Under the pieces are notes generated by a model that made no database searches, was not told where the DNA came from, and worked only from the letters and a program-made list of their open reading frames with translations. A stretch of DNA of 13,252 bases, taken from the NCBI RefSeq assembly GCF_025362455.1, contig NZ_JANYGJ010000056.1, positions 1-13,252 of the forward strand. Reading direction: 5' to 3'. Shown here piece after piece: positions 1 to 6,748 of the stretch (positions are counted from its first letter, which is position 1; each line of letters opens with the position of its first letter). Both the position numbers and the translations under genes were made by a program. Source of the DNA: Deinococcus sp. Lineage in GTDB: Bacteria > Deinococcota > Deinococci > Deinococcales > Deinococcaceae.

Positions 1-129
1 TTGGTCAGGGCTGGGCGGTGGCGCGACCTGCCATCGCTCTGGAGTGCTATTGGGAAGGCCCTTGATGCCGTAACAGTTCAGGATGTCCTCGGCTGGTTCG
101 GGGCTGCCTATCCTATGGCCTTTTTGTGA
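1..129 (+). CDS. Transposase, IS630-like, C-terminal fragment (5' end outside window)
   Basis: Frame 1 is open from the first base to the TGA at 127-129 and encodes 42 residues. It contains the segment PSLWSAIGKALDAVT followed by QDVLGWFGAAYP. This resembles the C-terminus of IS630-superfamily transposases, where a Leu-Trp, an Ala-Leu-Asp and a final aromatic-rich helix follow the DDE catalytic core. The catalytic residues would lie upstream, outside the window. The family's role is cut-and-paste transposition at TA sites. The reading frame stops about ten bases before the LacI remnant, as expected for a transposase ending near its element's terminus. The match is by eye on a short stretch, so the family is probable, not certain. 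Confidence 0.5.
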   Translation: MVRAGRWRDLPSLWSAIGKALDAVTVQDVLGWFGAAYPMAFL

Positions 130-140
130 AATCTGCTCTA
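1..140 (+). mobile_element. Right end of an IS630-like insertion sequence
   Basis: The left edge carries the tail of a transposase frame ending at a TGA at 127-129. About ten AT-richer bases follow before LacI-type coding sequence starts on the other strand. IS630-family elements insert at a TA dinucleotide and duplicate it. A TA lies at 139-140, exactly where similarity to the LacI gene stops, so the boundary is placed there. Only one end is visible, so the terminal inverted repeats and the target duplication cannot be compared. The family assignment rests on the short C-terminal protein motif. Confidence 0.5.
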
Positions 141-325
141 ATCAGGCGGTTGCGGCCTCCAGCCAGCGCCCGCGCCAACGGGTTGACCCGGTTGCCGGTG
201 GTCTCGATGGCGTCCAGTACGCGCTGCCGGGCCGCCGGGCGCACGCTGGCTTTACCGTTGACGACGTTCGGGACCGTCATCGGCGAGACCCCAGCCTGCC
301 GGGCCACATCCTGAAGCGTCACCAT
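113..325 (-). pseudogene. LacI-family repressor, truncated to DNA-binding head
   Basis: The ATG at 325 opens a frame whose first 60 or so residues are a typical LacI head: VTLQDVARQAGVSPMTV (helix-turn-helix), then NGKASVRP and the hinge-helix motif NPLARALAGG. A GGTGAG ribosome-binding site lies a few bases upstream. After about residue 62 (RLI) the similarity stops. The last eight codons before the TAG at 113-115 come from adjacent insertion-sequence DNA. The whole effector-binding and dimerisation core, normally about 270 residues, is missing. Two positions look eroded: Pro replaces the usual Ser or Ala in the recognition helix (MTVPNV), and GNR replaces the usual GYR. The gene diverges from the sugar-transport operon, so it was presumably its local repressor. 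A DNA-binding-only peptide could still be made, but regulated repression is unlikely. Confidence 0.8.
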
Positions 326-520
326 CAGCAGCTCACCATAGATCGGTGGACCGGGTGGTTGCGGCCTGCCCAGGTGACCACAGGCCCGGACAGGCCGTGG
401 AACGGCTCGGAGCAGGCGCAGTCAGGCGGTTCGTCATGGGGCTCTTTACACCATAGAACGCGGAAAACTGCCGCGCCTGCGGGCCGGGCAAAGGGCTGGG
501 CTGAGAGGCAAAGGGGGAGG

Positions 521-574
521 CTTGCTTTTTACTTAATGTACCGCTACATTATGATGGTACACACGCAAAGTCAA
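521..574. promoter_or_regulatory. Divergent promoter region between lacI remnant and transport operon
   Basis: This short AT-rich island lies in GC-rich surroundings. On the plus strand, TTGCTT (522-527) is 17 bp from TACATT (545-550). A better -10, TATGAT, lies at 550-555 with only a weak -35. On the minus strand, TTGACT (574-569) is 17 bp from TAATGT (551-546). The two promoters would overlap and both would cover the palindrome at 534-551. That arrangement is typical of a repressor controlling itself and a divergent operon. The leader to the binding-protein gene would then be about 190 nt. Start sites are inferred from hexamer resemblance only. Confidence 0.5.
534..551. promoter_or_regulatory. 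LacI-type operator palindrome
   Basis: The sequence TAATGTACCGCTACATTA has perfect 7-bp arms (TAATGTA and TACATTA) around a CCGC core, with CG at the exact centre; 16 of 18 positions are symmetric. A central CpG with symmetric arms is the usual architecture of LacI/GalR-family operators, where the hinge helices insert at the central step. It overlaps the predicted promoters, so binding would block transcription. An overlapping wider inverted repeat, TGTACC (537-542) with GGTACA (556-561), could be a second binding register. Confidence 0.6.
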
Positions 575-671
575 CCCGCCGATCTGGAGCCTGCTCAGGT
601 CATTGCGCCCGCATCGGCGGCGGTTTCAGCGTTCCAGCAGGCCGTGGTGTGTTCACCTGCTGCGGCTTGCT

Positions 672-699
672 GCCTGTGATTCGCAGCCTGTGATCCGTG
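672..699 (+). repeat. 14-bp imperfect tandem duplication in the operon leader
   Basis: GCCTGTGATTCGCA (672-685) is followed directly by GCCTGTGATCCGTG (686-699), 11 of 14 bases identical. It lies in the leader about 50 bp before the binding-protein start. Nearby is an inverted repeat, CAGCAGG (635-641) with CCTGCTG (656-662), that could form a leader hairpin. No function is evident. It may be a slippage product or a pair of regulator half-sites. Confidence 0.4.
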
Positions 700-749
700 T
701 CCGATGATCGGTAGCCGATGTTCAAGCCCTGTTGACCTGGAGGTCCTGT

Positions 750-2408
750 ATGCAACGCACCCACAACGCCGCCCGCCCCGCTCTGTCCCGTCTGCGCTCG
801 CTGAGCTTGCTGCTGGCGGCTGCCGTCAGCGGTACGGCGCTGGCCGCAGAGCCGCAGACCACCTTCAACATCGCGGTGCCAAACACCTTCGGCCCCAAGA
901 ACTACAACCCCTACGGTGCCCACGTTGCCCCGACCAATTCGGGCATCTACGAGTCGCTGTTTTACGTCAACGGCCTCAACGGCAAGGTCACCAACGTGCT
1001 CGGCACCAAGTACGCCTGGAGCAACGGCAACAAGACCCTGACCGTCAACACGCGCCCCGGCGTCAAGTGGAGCGACGGCAAGGCGTTTTCGGCTGCCGAC
1101 GTGGCCTTCACCATGAACTACCTCAAGGCCAACCCCGCCATCGACGGCGGTGCCCTGTGGAAAAACGGCATCGAGAGCGTCAAGGCGACGAACGCGAGCA
1201 CGGTGGTCATCACCTTCAGCAAGGTGAATGTGCCGCTGCTGACCTCCATCGCCCAGACATTGATCGTGCCGGAGCACCTGTGGGCCAGCGTCAAGGACCC
1301 GGCGACCTTTACCAACGAGAGCCCGGTGGGCACCGGCCCCTTCCTGGCCGAGACCTACTCGACCCAGGCCATCCGGGTGCTCAAAAACCCCAACTACTGG
1401 ATGAAAGGCCGCCCTTACGTGGACGCGGTGGCCTGGTTTTCGCTCTCCGGTAACGAGCCCGCGCTGCTCAAGATGCTCAAAGGCGAGACCGATTACGGCT
1501 ACATCGCCATTCCTGATCCCAACAAGGACTACACCGCCAAGGGCGCGGACTTCTCGTACTGGTGGCCGGTCAACAGCGTCAACGCCCTGTACCTCAACAC
1601 CACCAAGGCACCTTTCAATGACGTGGGCTTCCGCCGCGCCGTCGCCCAGGCCATCGACACCAAGGAAGTGGCCGACAAGGCGTATGCCGGTGTGGTGCCG
1701 CCCGCCGACCCCTCCGGCATTATTCCGGGGCAGCTTAAAGTCTGGAAGCCTGCCGCCGCCAACGCGCTCGGTGCCAAGTTCGACGTGGCCGCCGCCGACG
1801 CGGCCCTGACCGCCGCTGGCTACAAGAAAGACGCGGGCGGCATGCGCCTGGGCAAAGACGGCGCGGCGCTGCCCAGCTTCAAGATTCTGGTGGGCGCGGG
1901 CTGGACCGATTACATCACCATCGCGCAGGTCGTGGGCGAGAACCTCAAGAAGGTCGGCATTGCGACCAGCATCGACCAGCAGCAGTGGTCGGGCTATTCG
2001 GGCGGCCTCCAGACCGGCGTGTACGACATGGGCGTGAGCTGGGGCTGGGGCAGCGGCCCGACGCCCTACAACCTGTACTGGCAGTCCTTCGCGCCGGAGT
2101 TCAGCGCGGCGGTGGGCAAGACGGCGGCGAGCAACCTCTCGCGCTTCTCGGACCCCACCCTCTCGGCGGCCATCGACGCCTTCAGCGCCACGAGCGACGC
2201 CAAGGCCCAGAAGGCGGCCATGAGCACCATGGTCGTTCAGGTGCTCAAAAACCAGCCCTGGGTTCCGCTGACCGCCCGCACCTCGTTCAACGTCTACAAC
2301 ACCGCCAAGCTCACCGGCTTTCCCACCGCCGAGAACCCCTACAACGATGGGAGCAACAGTGACCTGGTGGGCGGTCGCCTGATGCTCATTAACGTCAAGC
2401 CCAAATAA
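750..2408 (+). CDS. ABC transporter solute-binding protein, family 5 (peptide/oligosaccharide type)
   Basis: This is the extracytoplasmic receptor of an Opp/Dpp-class importer, 552 residues. The ATG at 750 is chosen because GGAGG lies 7 nt upstream and because it starts directly on a signal peptide: basic residues to about 16, a hydrophobic core (LSLLLAAAVSG) and an ALA-type cleavage site near residue 32. No lipobox cysteine is present, so it is probably soluble. The mature part shows SBP_bac_5 hallmarks: VKWSDGKAFSAADVAFT near residue 110, SPVGTGPF near 195, and FRRAVAQAIDT near 300. Length is normal. Family-5 receptors bind peptides, nickel chelates or oligosaccharides. The neighbouring LacI remnant and GH3 glucosidase favour a beta-glucoside or cello-/laminari-oligosaccharide ligand, as described for Thermotoga and Pyrococcus relatives. 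The ligand is inferred from context only. Confidence 0.9.
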   Translation: MQRTHNAARPALSRLRSLSLLLAAAVSGTALAAEPQTTFNIAVPNTFGPKNYNPYGAHVAPTNSGIYESLFYVNGLNGKVTNVLGTKYAWSNGNKTLTVNTRPGVKWSDGKAFSAADVAFTMNYLKANPAIDGGALWKNGIESVKATNASTVVITFSKVNVPLLTSIAQTLIVPEHLWASVKDPATFTNESPVGTGPFLAETYSTQAIRVLKNPNYWMKGRPYVDAVAWFSLSGNEPALLKMLKGETDYGYIAIPDPNKDYTAKGADFSYWWPVNSVNALYLNTTKAPFNDVGFRRAVAQAIDTKEVADKAYAGVVPPADPSGIIPGQLKVWKPAAANALGAKFDVAAADAALTAAGYKKDAGGMRLGKDGAALPSFKILVGAGWTDYITIAQVVGENLKKVGIATSIDQQQWSGYSGGLQTGVYDMGVSWGWGSGPTPYNLYWQSFAPEFSAAVGKTAASNLSRFSDPTLSAAIDAFSATSDAKAQKAAMSTMVVQVLKNQPWVPLTARTSFNVYNTAKLTGFPTAENPYNDGSNSDLVGGRLMLINVKPK

Positions 2409-2420
2409 AGTTCCCCTCTT

Positions 2421-2590
2421 GTACGGGCTCCGCTAAATTTCTCGACATCCGAAAAAGCGGCCAGGCGTCTTCACGGGCGTCCGTTCTGGCCAAGAAGCAC
2501 CGGATGCTGATTTATACCGCAGAGCCCGTACTTCTCCTACTCCCGTTGGTCGGACCTGATCCGTTTTTGCAAAACGATTCAATCGGAGTC
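2421..2590. repeat. Candidate intergenic repeat element or structured RNA segment
   Basis: The gap between the binding-protein and permease genes is about 250 bp, long for an operon, and full of inverted sequences. GTACGGGCTC (2421-2430) is exactly complementary to GAGCCCGTAC (2522-2531). GGCCAG (2459-2464) pairs with CTGGCC (2486-2491). CGTTTT-TGC-AAAACG (2562-2576) is a perfect small palindrome. The left end (GGGCTCCGCT) and the inverted right end (CGACTCCGAT) are similar, suggesting a short mobile repeat with imperfect terminal inverted repeats. It looks like the small intergenic repeats of Deinococcus genomes, but copy number cannot be tested here. No coding sequence is seen in it. Confidence 0.35.
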
Positions 2591-2596
2591 GGTAGC

Positions 2597-2630
2597 ACAC
2601 CGGGGGCAGTCGCCAAACTGCCCCCGGTGT
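2597..2630 (+). terminator. Strong hairpin between binding protein and permease (attenuator or mRNA stabiliser)
   Basis: ACACCGGGGGCAG (2597-2609) and CTGCCCCCGGTGT (2618-2630) form a perfect 13-bp GC-rich stem with an 8-nt loop. No T-run follows, so it is not a standard intrinsic terminator. In many ABC importer operons, a hairpin after the binding-protein gene protects the upstream mRNA or lowers downstream transcription, giving an excess of receptor over permease. The position fits that role. The next gene's ribosome-binding site begins 22 nt downstream. Confidence 0.65.
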
Positions 2631-2662
2631 CGGCATTTCGCCCCCGCTCATCAGGAGCCCCC

Positions 2663-3652
2663 ATGCTGTACCTTCTTCGCAAATTCGCGCTGCTGCTGCT
2701 CACGTTGTTCGTGGCGGCCACCATCAATTTCTTCCTGCCACGTCTGATCCCCGGCGACGCCGTGGGGGCGATGATGGCCAAGTACCAGGGCAATCTCTCA
2801 CCGCAGGCCGCCGACGCCCTGCGCCTCGCCTACGGCCTGGGCAACGAGGGCTCGGCCTTTCAGGAATACCTCAAGTACCTGGTCAAGCTGCTGCACGGTG
2901 ATTTCGGGCGCTCGATCACCCAGTTTCCCACGCCCGCCGCCGACGTCATCGCCGCCGCCGCGCCCTGGACCATCGGGCTGATCGGGGTCTGCACCCTGAT
3001 CTCCTTCTTGATCGGCAGCGCCCTGGGCCTGTACAGCGCCTGGAAGGGCAACCAGCGCTTCGCCAGCGCCCTGCCCGCCATCGGGCTGTTTCTGGGGGCG
3101 CTGCCGTACTTCTGGGTCGGCTCGTTGCTGGTCTACGTCTTCTCGCTGTGGCACAACGTCTTTCCGCTGGGCGGCAACCTCGATCCCTTCATCGGCGACT
3201 CGTTTACGCCCAAATGGTGGTCGTCGATGCTGCGCCACGCCGTCCTGCCCGCCTGCTCGATCATCATCACGGCGGTCGGCGGCTGGCTGGTGACCATGCG
3301 CAACAACGCCGTGAGCGTGATGGGCGAGGATTACCTGGCCTTCGCCCGCGCCAAGGGCCTGAGCGAGCGCCGGATTCTGAGCCGCTACGTGCTGCGCAAC
3401 GCCATGCTGCCCAGCCTGACCGGCTTTGGCATCGCGCTGGGCTTCGTCGTCGGCGGCTCGATTCTGGTCGAGCAGGTCTATTCGTATCCGGGCCTGGGCT
3501 ACTACCTGTTCAGCGCCGTGACCTCCAAGGACTTTCCGTTGATGCAGGCCATCTTTCTGATTATTTCGGCGGCGGTGCTCATCGCCAACTTCCTGGTGGA
3601 CATCCTCTACACGTTCCTCGATCCGCGTGTGCGCACCGGGCTGGGCGCGTGA
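2663..3652 (+). CDS. ABC transporter permease, DppB/OppB type
   Basis: This is the first membrane subunit of the importer, 329 residues, normal for DppB/OppB. The ATG at 2663 is preceded by AGGAG at 2653-2657 and begins directly on the first membrane helix (LLRKFALLLLTLFVAATINFF), followed by the family motif LPRLIPGDAV. The frame is open further upstream, but that stretch crosses the intergenic hairpin and has no family similarity, so the upstream starts are rejected. Five further hydrophobic segments follow. The EAA-like coupling loop that contacts the ATPases is at about residues 222-250 (DYLAFARAKGLSERRI, then NAMLP). The TGA overlaps the GTG start of the next gene (GTGA), indicating translational coupling. 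Confidence 0.9.
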   Translation: MLYLLRKFALLLLTLFVAATINFFLPRLIPGDAVGAMMAKYQGNLSPQAADALRLAYGLGNEGSAFQEYLKYLVKLLHGDFGRSITQFPTPAADVIAAAAPWTIGLIGVCTLISFLIGSALGLYSAWKGNQRFASALPAIGLFLGALPYFWVGSLLVYVFSLWHNVFPLGGNLDPFIGDSFTPKWWSSMLRHAVLPACSIIITAVGGWLVTMRNNAVSVMGEDYLAFARAKGLSERRILSRYVLRNAMLPSLTGFGIALGFVVGGSILVEQVYSYPGLGYYLFSAVTSKDFPLMQAIFLIISAAVLIANFLVDILYTFLDPRVRTGLGA

Positions 3653-5658
3653 GCGCCGCAGCTTCGGCGCCGCGCCCGCGCCTGGCCGCGCTGGGTCGCC
3701 GTCCGCTGGACGCGCTGGGCAGCCTGATGCGGCGCTCGCCCAAGGCGGCGGCGGGCATCGTCATCTTGCTGGTGCTGAGTTTGATGGCGATCAGTGCGCC
3801 GCTGTGGACCAGCTACGACCCGACCTCGCTGGCCTTCAAGAGCATGCTGACGCCCTCGCGCCTGCACCCGCTGGGCACCACCTTCGTGGGTCAGGACATC
3901 CTGTCCCAGCTTCTGTACGGCGCCCGCTTCACCATGCTGATCGGGCTGCTGACCGGACTGATCGCCACCCTGATCGGCACCGCCGTCGGCATCAGCGCGG
4001 CCTATTTCGGGGGCCGCTTCGACGAGATCGTCAACGGGATCATCAACGTGGTGCTGGTGCTGCCGGGCTTCCCGCTGCTGATCGTGGCGGCGGCGCTGCT
4101 GGAAAACGCCGGTGACTGGGCCATCATCATCGTGATCTCGCTGACCGGCTGGGCCTGGGGGGCGCGGGTGCTGCGCGCCCAGGCCATGACGCTGCGGCGG
4201 CGCGATTTCATCGACGCGGCGGTCAGTACCGGCGAAGGGCCGGGCCGGATCATCTTCCGCGAGATGCTGCCGAACCTGTCGGGCATCATCGCCGCCAATT
4301 TTTTTGGCACCGCGCTCTACGGCGTGCTCTCGGAGTCCGGGCTGAAATTCATCGGCGTCGGCGACGTGACCCAGCCGTCCTGGGGCAGCATGCTCTACTG
4401 GGCTGCCGGACACACCGCGCTGCTCAAGGGGGCCTGGTGGTGGGTGATGGCACCGGGGCTGTGCATCGCGCTGCTGGGCACCTCGTTCGCGCTGCTGAAC
4501 TTCGCCATCGACGAGATTGCCAACCCCAAGGCCGCCAACGCCGGACGGCTGCGGGCGGCGCGGCGCGGGAAGGGGCGGGTGCTGGCCAGTCAGAGCGCGG
4601 CTCAGACGCTGACCCGGCCCAATATGAAGATCCAGCCGCCCAACCCGGCGGCCCTGCTCTCGGTGCGCCACCTCACCGCCGGATACCAGACGCCGCAGGG
4701 GCCGGTGCGGGCGGTGCGCAACGTCTCGCTGGACGTGATGCCCGGCGAGTTCCTGGGGCTGGCGGGCGAGTCGGGGTGCGGCAAATCTACCCTGGCCTTC
4801 GCCGCCACCAGGTTGCTGGCCGAGCCGGGCGAGGTTTTTTCCGGTCAGTCGGTGCTCGAAGGCGTGGACCTGCTGACGCTGAGCGAGAGCGAGCTGCGGC
4901 GCAGGCGCTGGAAGGACTACAGCATGGTCTTCCAGGCGTCCATGAACGTGCTCAACCCGGTGCTGCGGGTGCGCGAGCAGCTCTACGACGCCATGCAGGC
5001 CCACGGCGTCACCGACAAGGCCAAACTGGACGCCCGTGCCCGCGAACTGTTCGGGCTGGTCGGGATCCGCGAGTCGTACCTCGATGTTTACCCGCACCAG
5101 CTTTCCGGCGGCATGAAGCAGCGGGTGGTCATCGCCATCGCGCTGGCGCTGGAGCCCAAGCTGGTGGTGCTCGACGAGCCTACCACCGCGCTGGACGTGG
5201 TGGTGCAGCGCCAGATCCTCGAAGAGATCCAGGCCGTCCGCCGTCGCCTGGGCATCGGCATCGTGATGATTACCCACGACCTCTCCTTGCTCACCGAGAT
5301 GAGCGACCGCATCGCCATCATGTACGCCGGGGAAATCGTCGAGGAAGCGCCGTCGAGCGTGCTGCAAAGCGCTCCGCTGCACCCCTACACCCGCCGCCTG
5401 ATGACGGCCTTCCCGCCGCTGGGCGGCGAGCGCACGCGCCGTGAGGGCATTCCGGGTCGCCCGCCGTCACTGGCGCTGGACCTGACCGGCTGCCCCTTCG
5501 CCGAGCGCTGCGATTCGGTGATGCCGATCTGCTCGCTCCAGAAACCTGTGCTGAGCGACCTCTCACCGGGCCACCGCGTCGCCTGCTTTCTGCACGCCTC
5601 GCCGGAGCAGCTCACCTTAGCCAAGCCGGAGGTGAACCATGTCCTCGCCAGCGACTGA
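3649..5658 (+). CDS. Fused ABC permease (DppC type) and ATP-binding protein (DppD type)
   Basis: One uninterrupted 669-residue frame carries two subunits normally encoded separately. Residues about 30-310 are a DppC-type permease: an N-terminal membrane helix, the LGTTFVGQDILSQLLYGAR motif, further helices, and the coupling loop DFIDAAVSTGEGPGR at 186-200. A basic linker follows at about 311-333. Residues about 334-660 are an ABC ATPase: Walker A GESGCGKST (373-381), signature LSGGMKQR (485-492), Walker B LVVLDEP (505-511), switch histidine H543, and an oligopeptide-type C-terminal extension with cysteines in a CPFAERC context. An internal ATG at 4624 could start a separate ATPase, but it has no ribosome-binding site and no stop precedes it. 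The GTG at 3649 overlaps the previous gene's stop by 4 nt. Permease-ATPase fusions of this class are known in other bacteria, notably actinobacteria. Confidence 0.88.
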   Translation: MSAAASAPRPRLAALGRRPLDALGSLMRRSPKAAAGIVILLVLSLMAISAPLWTSYDPTSLAFKSMLTPSRLHPLGTTFVGQDILSQLLYGARFTMLIGLLTGLIATLIGTAVGISAAYFGGRFDEIVNGIINVVLVLPGFPLLIVAAALLENAGDWAIIIVISLTGWAWGARVLRAQAMTLRRRDFIDAAVSTGEGPGRIIFREMLPNLSGIIAANFFGTALYGVLSESGLKFIGVGDVTQPSWGSMLYWAAGHTALLKGAWWWVMAPGLCIALLGTSFALLNFAIDEIANPKAANAGRLRAARRGKGRVLASQSAAQTLTRPNMKIQPPNPAALLSVRHLTAGYQTPQGPVRAVRNVSLDVMPGEFLGLAGESGCGKSTLAFAATRLLAEPGEVFSGQSVLEGVDLLTLSESELRRRRWKDYSMVFQASMNVLNPVLRVREQLYDAMQAHGVTDKAKLDARARELFGLVGIRESYLDVYPHQLSGGMKQRVVIAIALALEPKLVVLDEPTTALDVVVQRQILEEIQAVRRRLGIGIVMITHDLSLLTEMSDRIAIMYAGEIVEEAPSSVLQSAPLHPYTRRLMTAFPPLGGERTRREGIPGRPPSLALDLTGCPFAERCDSVMPICSLQKPVLSDLSPGHRVACFLHASPEQLTLAKPEVNHVLASD

Positions 5659-6748
5659 ATTGACAACAGCGACTGAGTTGACAACAGCGACTGAGTTGAC
5701 AACTGGAGTCCGGCCCGGCACCCCGCTGACCGCCGCCGTGAGCGCCAACGCCGCCCTGGAGCTGCACGGGCTCACCAAAGCCTTCAAGTGCGGGCGGGGC
5801 GGGCGCGTCGTCACGGCGGTCAACAACGTCTCGCTGCGAATCGAGCGCGGTGAGGTGCTGGCCCTGGTCGGCGAATCCGGCAGCGGCAAGAGCACGGTGG
5901 CCCGCCTGGTCGCCCGGCTGGAGACGCCCACCAGCGGCAGCGTCAGCGTGGGCGGCCAGGCGGTGCCGCGCCGTCTGGGCAGCGCCGGGTTGCGGGCGCT
6001 GCGCCGCCGCGTCCAGATGATCTTTCAAGACCCCTACGCCAGTCTCAACGCCCTGAACACGGTGGGCTACACGCTCTCGCGGCCCATCCGGATTCACAAG
6101 CTGGCGCCTGGGCGCGAGGTCGGCGCTCAGGTCAGCGCCCTGCTCGACCGGGTGGGACTCTCGCCCGGCGCCCTCTGGGCGGCCCGGCGTCCCAACGAAC
6201 TGTCGGGCGGGCAGCGGCAACGGGTGGTGATCGCCCGCGCCCTGGCGGCCCGCCCGGAGCTGATCCTGGCCGACGAACCGACCTCGGCGCTGGACGTGTC
6301 GATCCGGCTCGACATCATGAATCTGCTGCTCGACCTCAAGGACCAGGAGGGCCTGAGCATGCTGTTCATCACCCACGATCTGGCCGGGGCACGCTACATG
6401 GCCGACCGGGTGGCGGTGATGTACGCCGGGTCGGTGGTCGAGATCGGGCCAGCCCAGGAGGTGATCGGCAACCCACAGATGCCGTATACCCAGCTTCTGC
6501 GCCGCGCCGCGCCCAAGTTCGGTGAGGGCACCGAGACTCAAGGCGCAGGTGCTCAGGATGCGGGCGAGCTGCCCCTGCGCGGCGAGGTGCCCGACCTGAG
6601 CAAGCTGCCCACCGGCTGCGCCTTCGAGCCGCGCTGCCCCCACGCCACGGCGGCCTGCAAGGTGGCTTTGCCCCCACTCTACGAACTCAGCCCCGGCCAC
6701 CTGGTGCGCTGTGTGCTGTTCGACCCGGCCCGGCCCGGCGCCCGCTGA
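5639..6748 (+). CDS. ABC transporter ATP-binding protein, DppF/OppF type
   Basis: This is the second nucleotide-binding subunit of the importer, 369 residues. The ATG at 5639 has GGAGGTGA just upstream and lies inside the end of the previous gene (20-bp overlap), so the genes are coupled. Motifs seen: Walker A GESGSGKST (78-86), Q-loop QMIFQDPYASLN (126-137), signature LSGGQRQR (188-195), Walker B LILADEP (208-214) with TSALD, and switch histidine H246. A C-terminal oligopeptide-type extension has cysteines at 327, 333, 340 and 358, the set that holds an iron-sulfur cluster in some characterised relatives. The first 22 residues are unusual: they contain a repeated TELTTA hexapeptide from an 18-bp DNA repeat and precede the ATPase fold, which starts near residue 39. 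It should pair with the ATPase half of the fused upstream protein. Confidence 0.9.
   Translation: MSSPATELTTATELTTATELTTGVRPGTPLTAAVSANAALELHGLTKAFKCGRGGRVVTAVNNVSLRIERGEVLALVGESGSGKSTVARLVARLETPTSGSVSVGGQAVPRRLGSAGLRALRRRVQMIFQDPYASLNALNTVGYTLSRPIRIHKLAPGREVGAQVSALLDRVGLSPGALWAARRPNELSGGQRQRVVIARALAARPELILADEPTSALDVSIRLDIMNLLLDLKDQEGLSMLFITHDLAGARYMADRVAVMYAGSVVEIGPAQEVIGNPQMPYTQLLRRAAPKFGEGTETQGAGAQDAGELPLRGEVPDLSKLPTGCAFEPRCPHATAACKVALPPLYELSPGHLVRCVLFDPARPGAR
5651..5704 (+). repeat. 18-bp tandem repeat, three copies, at a gene junction
   Basis: Three direct copies of an 18-bp unit (GCGACTGAGTTGACAACA; the first has an A for G, the third ends in T) run head to tail. The unit is a multiple of three, so it keeps the ATPase frame and encodes TELTTA. 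The first copy also supplies the TGA that ends the upstream permease-ATPase gene. Each copy contains TTGACA, the consensus -35 hexamer, at 5660, 5678 and 5696. The repeat is less GC-rich than its surroundings. Confidence 0.9.

Noticed and set aside
2504..2662. Extended N-terminus for the first permease
   Set aside because: The added 53 residues cross the intergenic hairpin and have no family similarity; a good ribosome-binding site precedes the ATG at 2663.
3607..5382. Long minus-strand open frame (591 codons) opposite the permease-ATPase gene
   Set aside because: It is rich in His, Arg, Gln and Gly with no domain pattern, and lies wholly antisense to a gene with all expected motifs. This is a high-GC shadow frame.
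4624..5658. Separate ATPase gene starting at the internal ATG
   Set aside because: There is no ribosome-binding site before it and no stop codon separates it from the permease, so a fusion is the simpler reading. Internal re-initiation cannot be excluded.
5651..5704. CRISPR array
   Set aside because: The 18-bp units are contiguous with no spacers, and no cas genes are present; the same holds for the other arrays.
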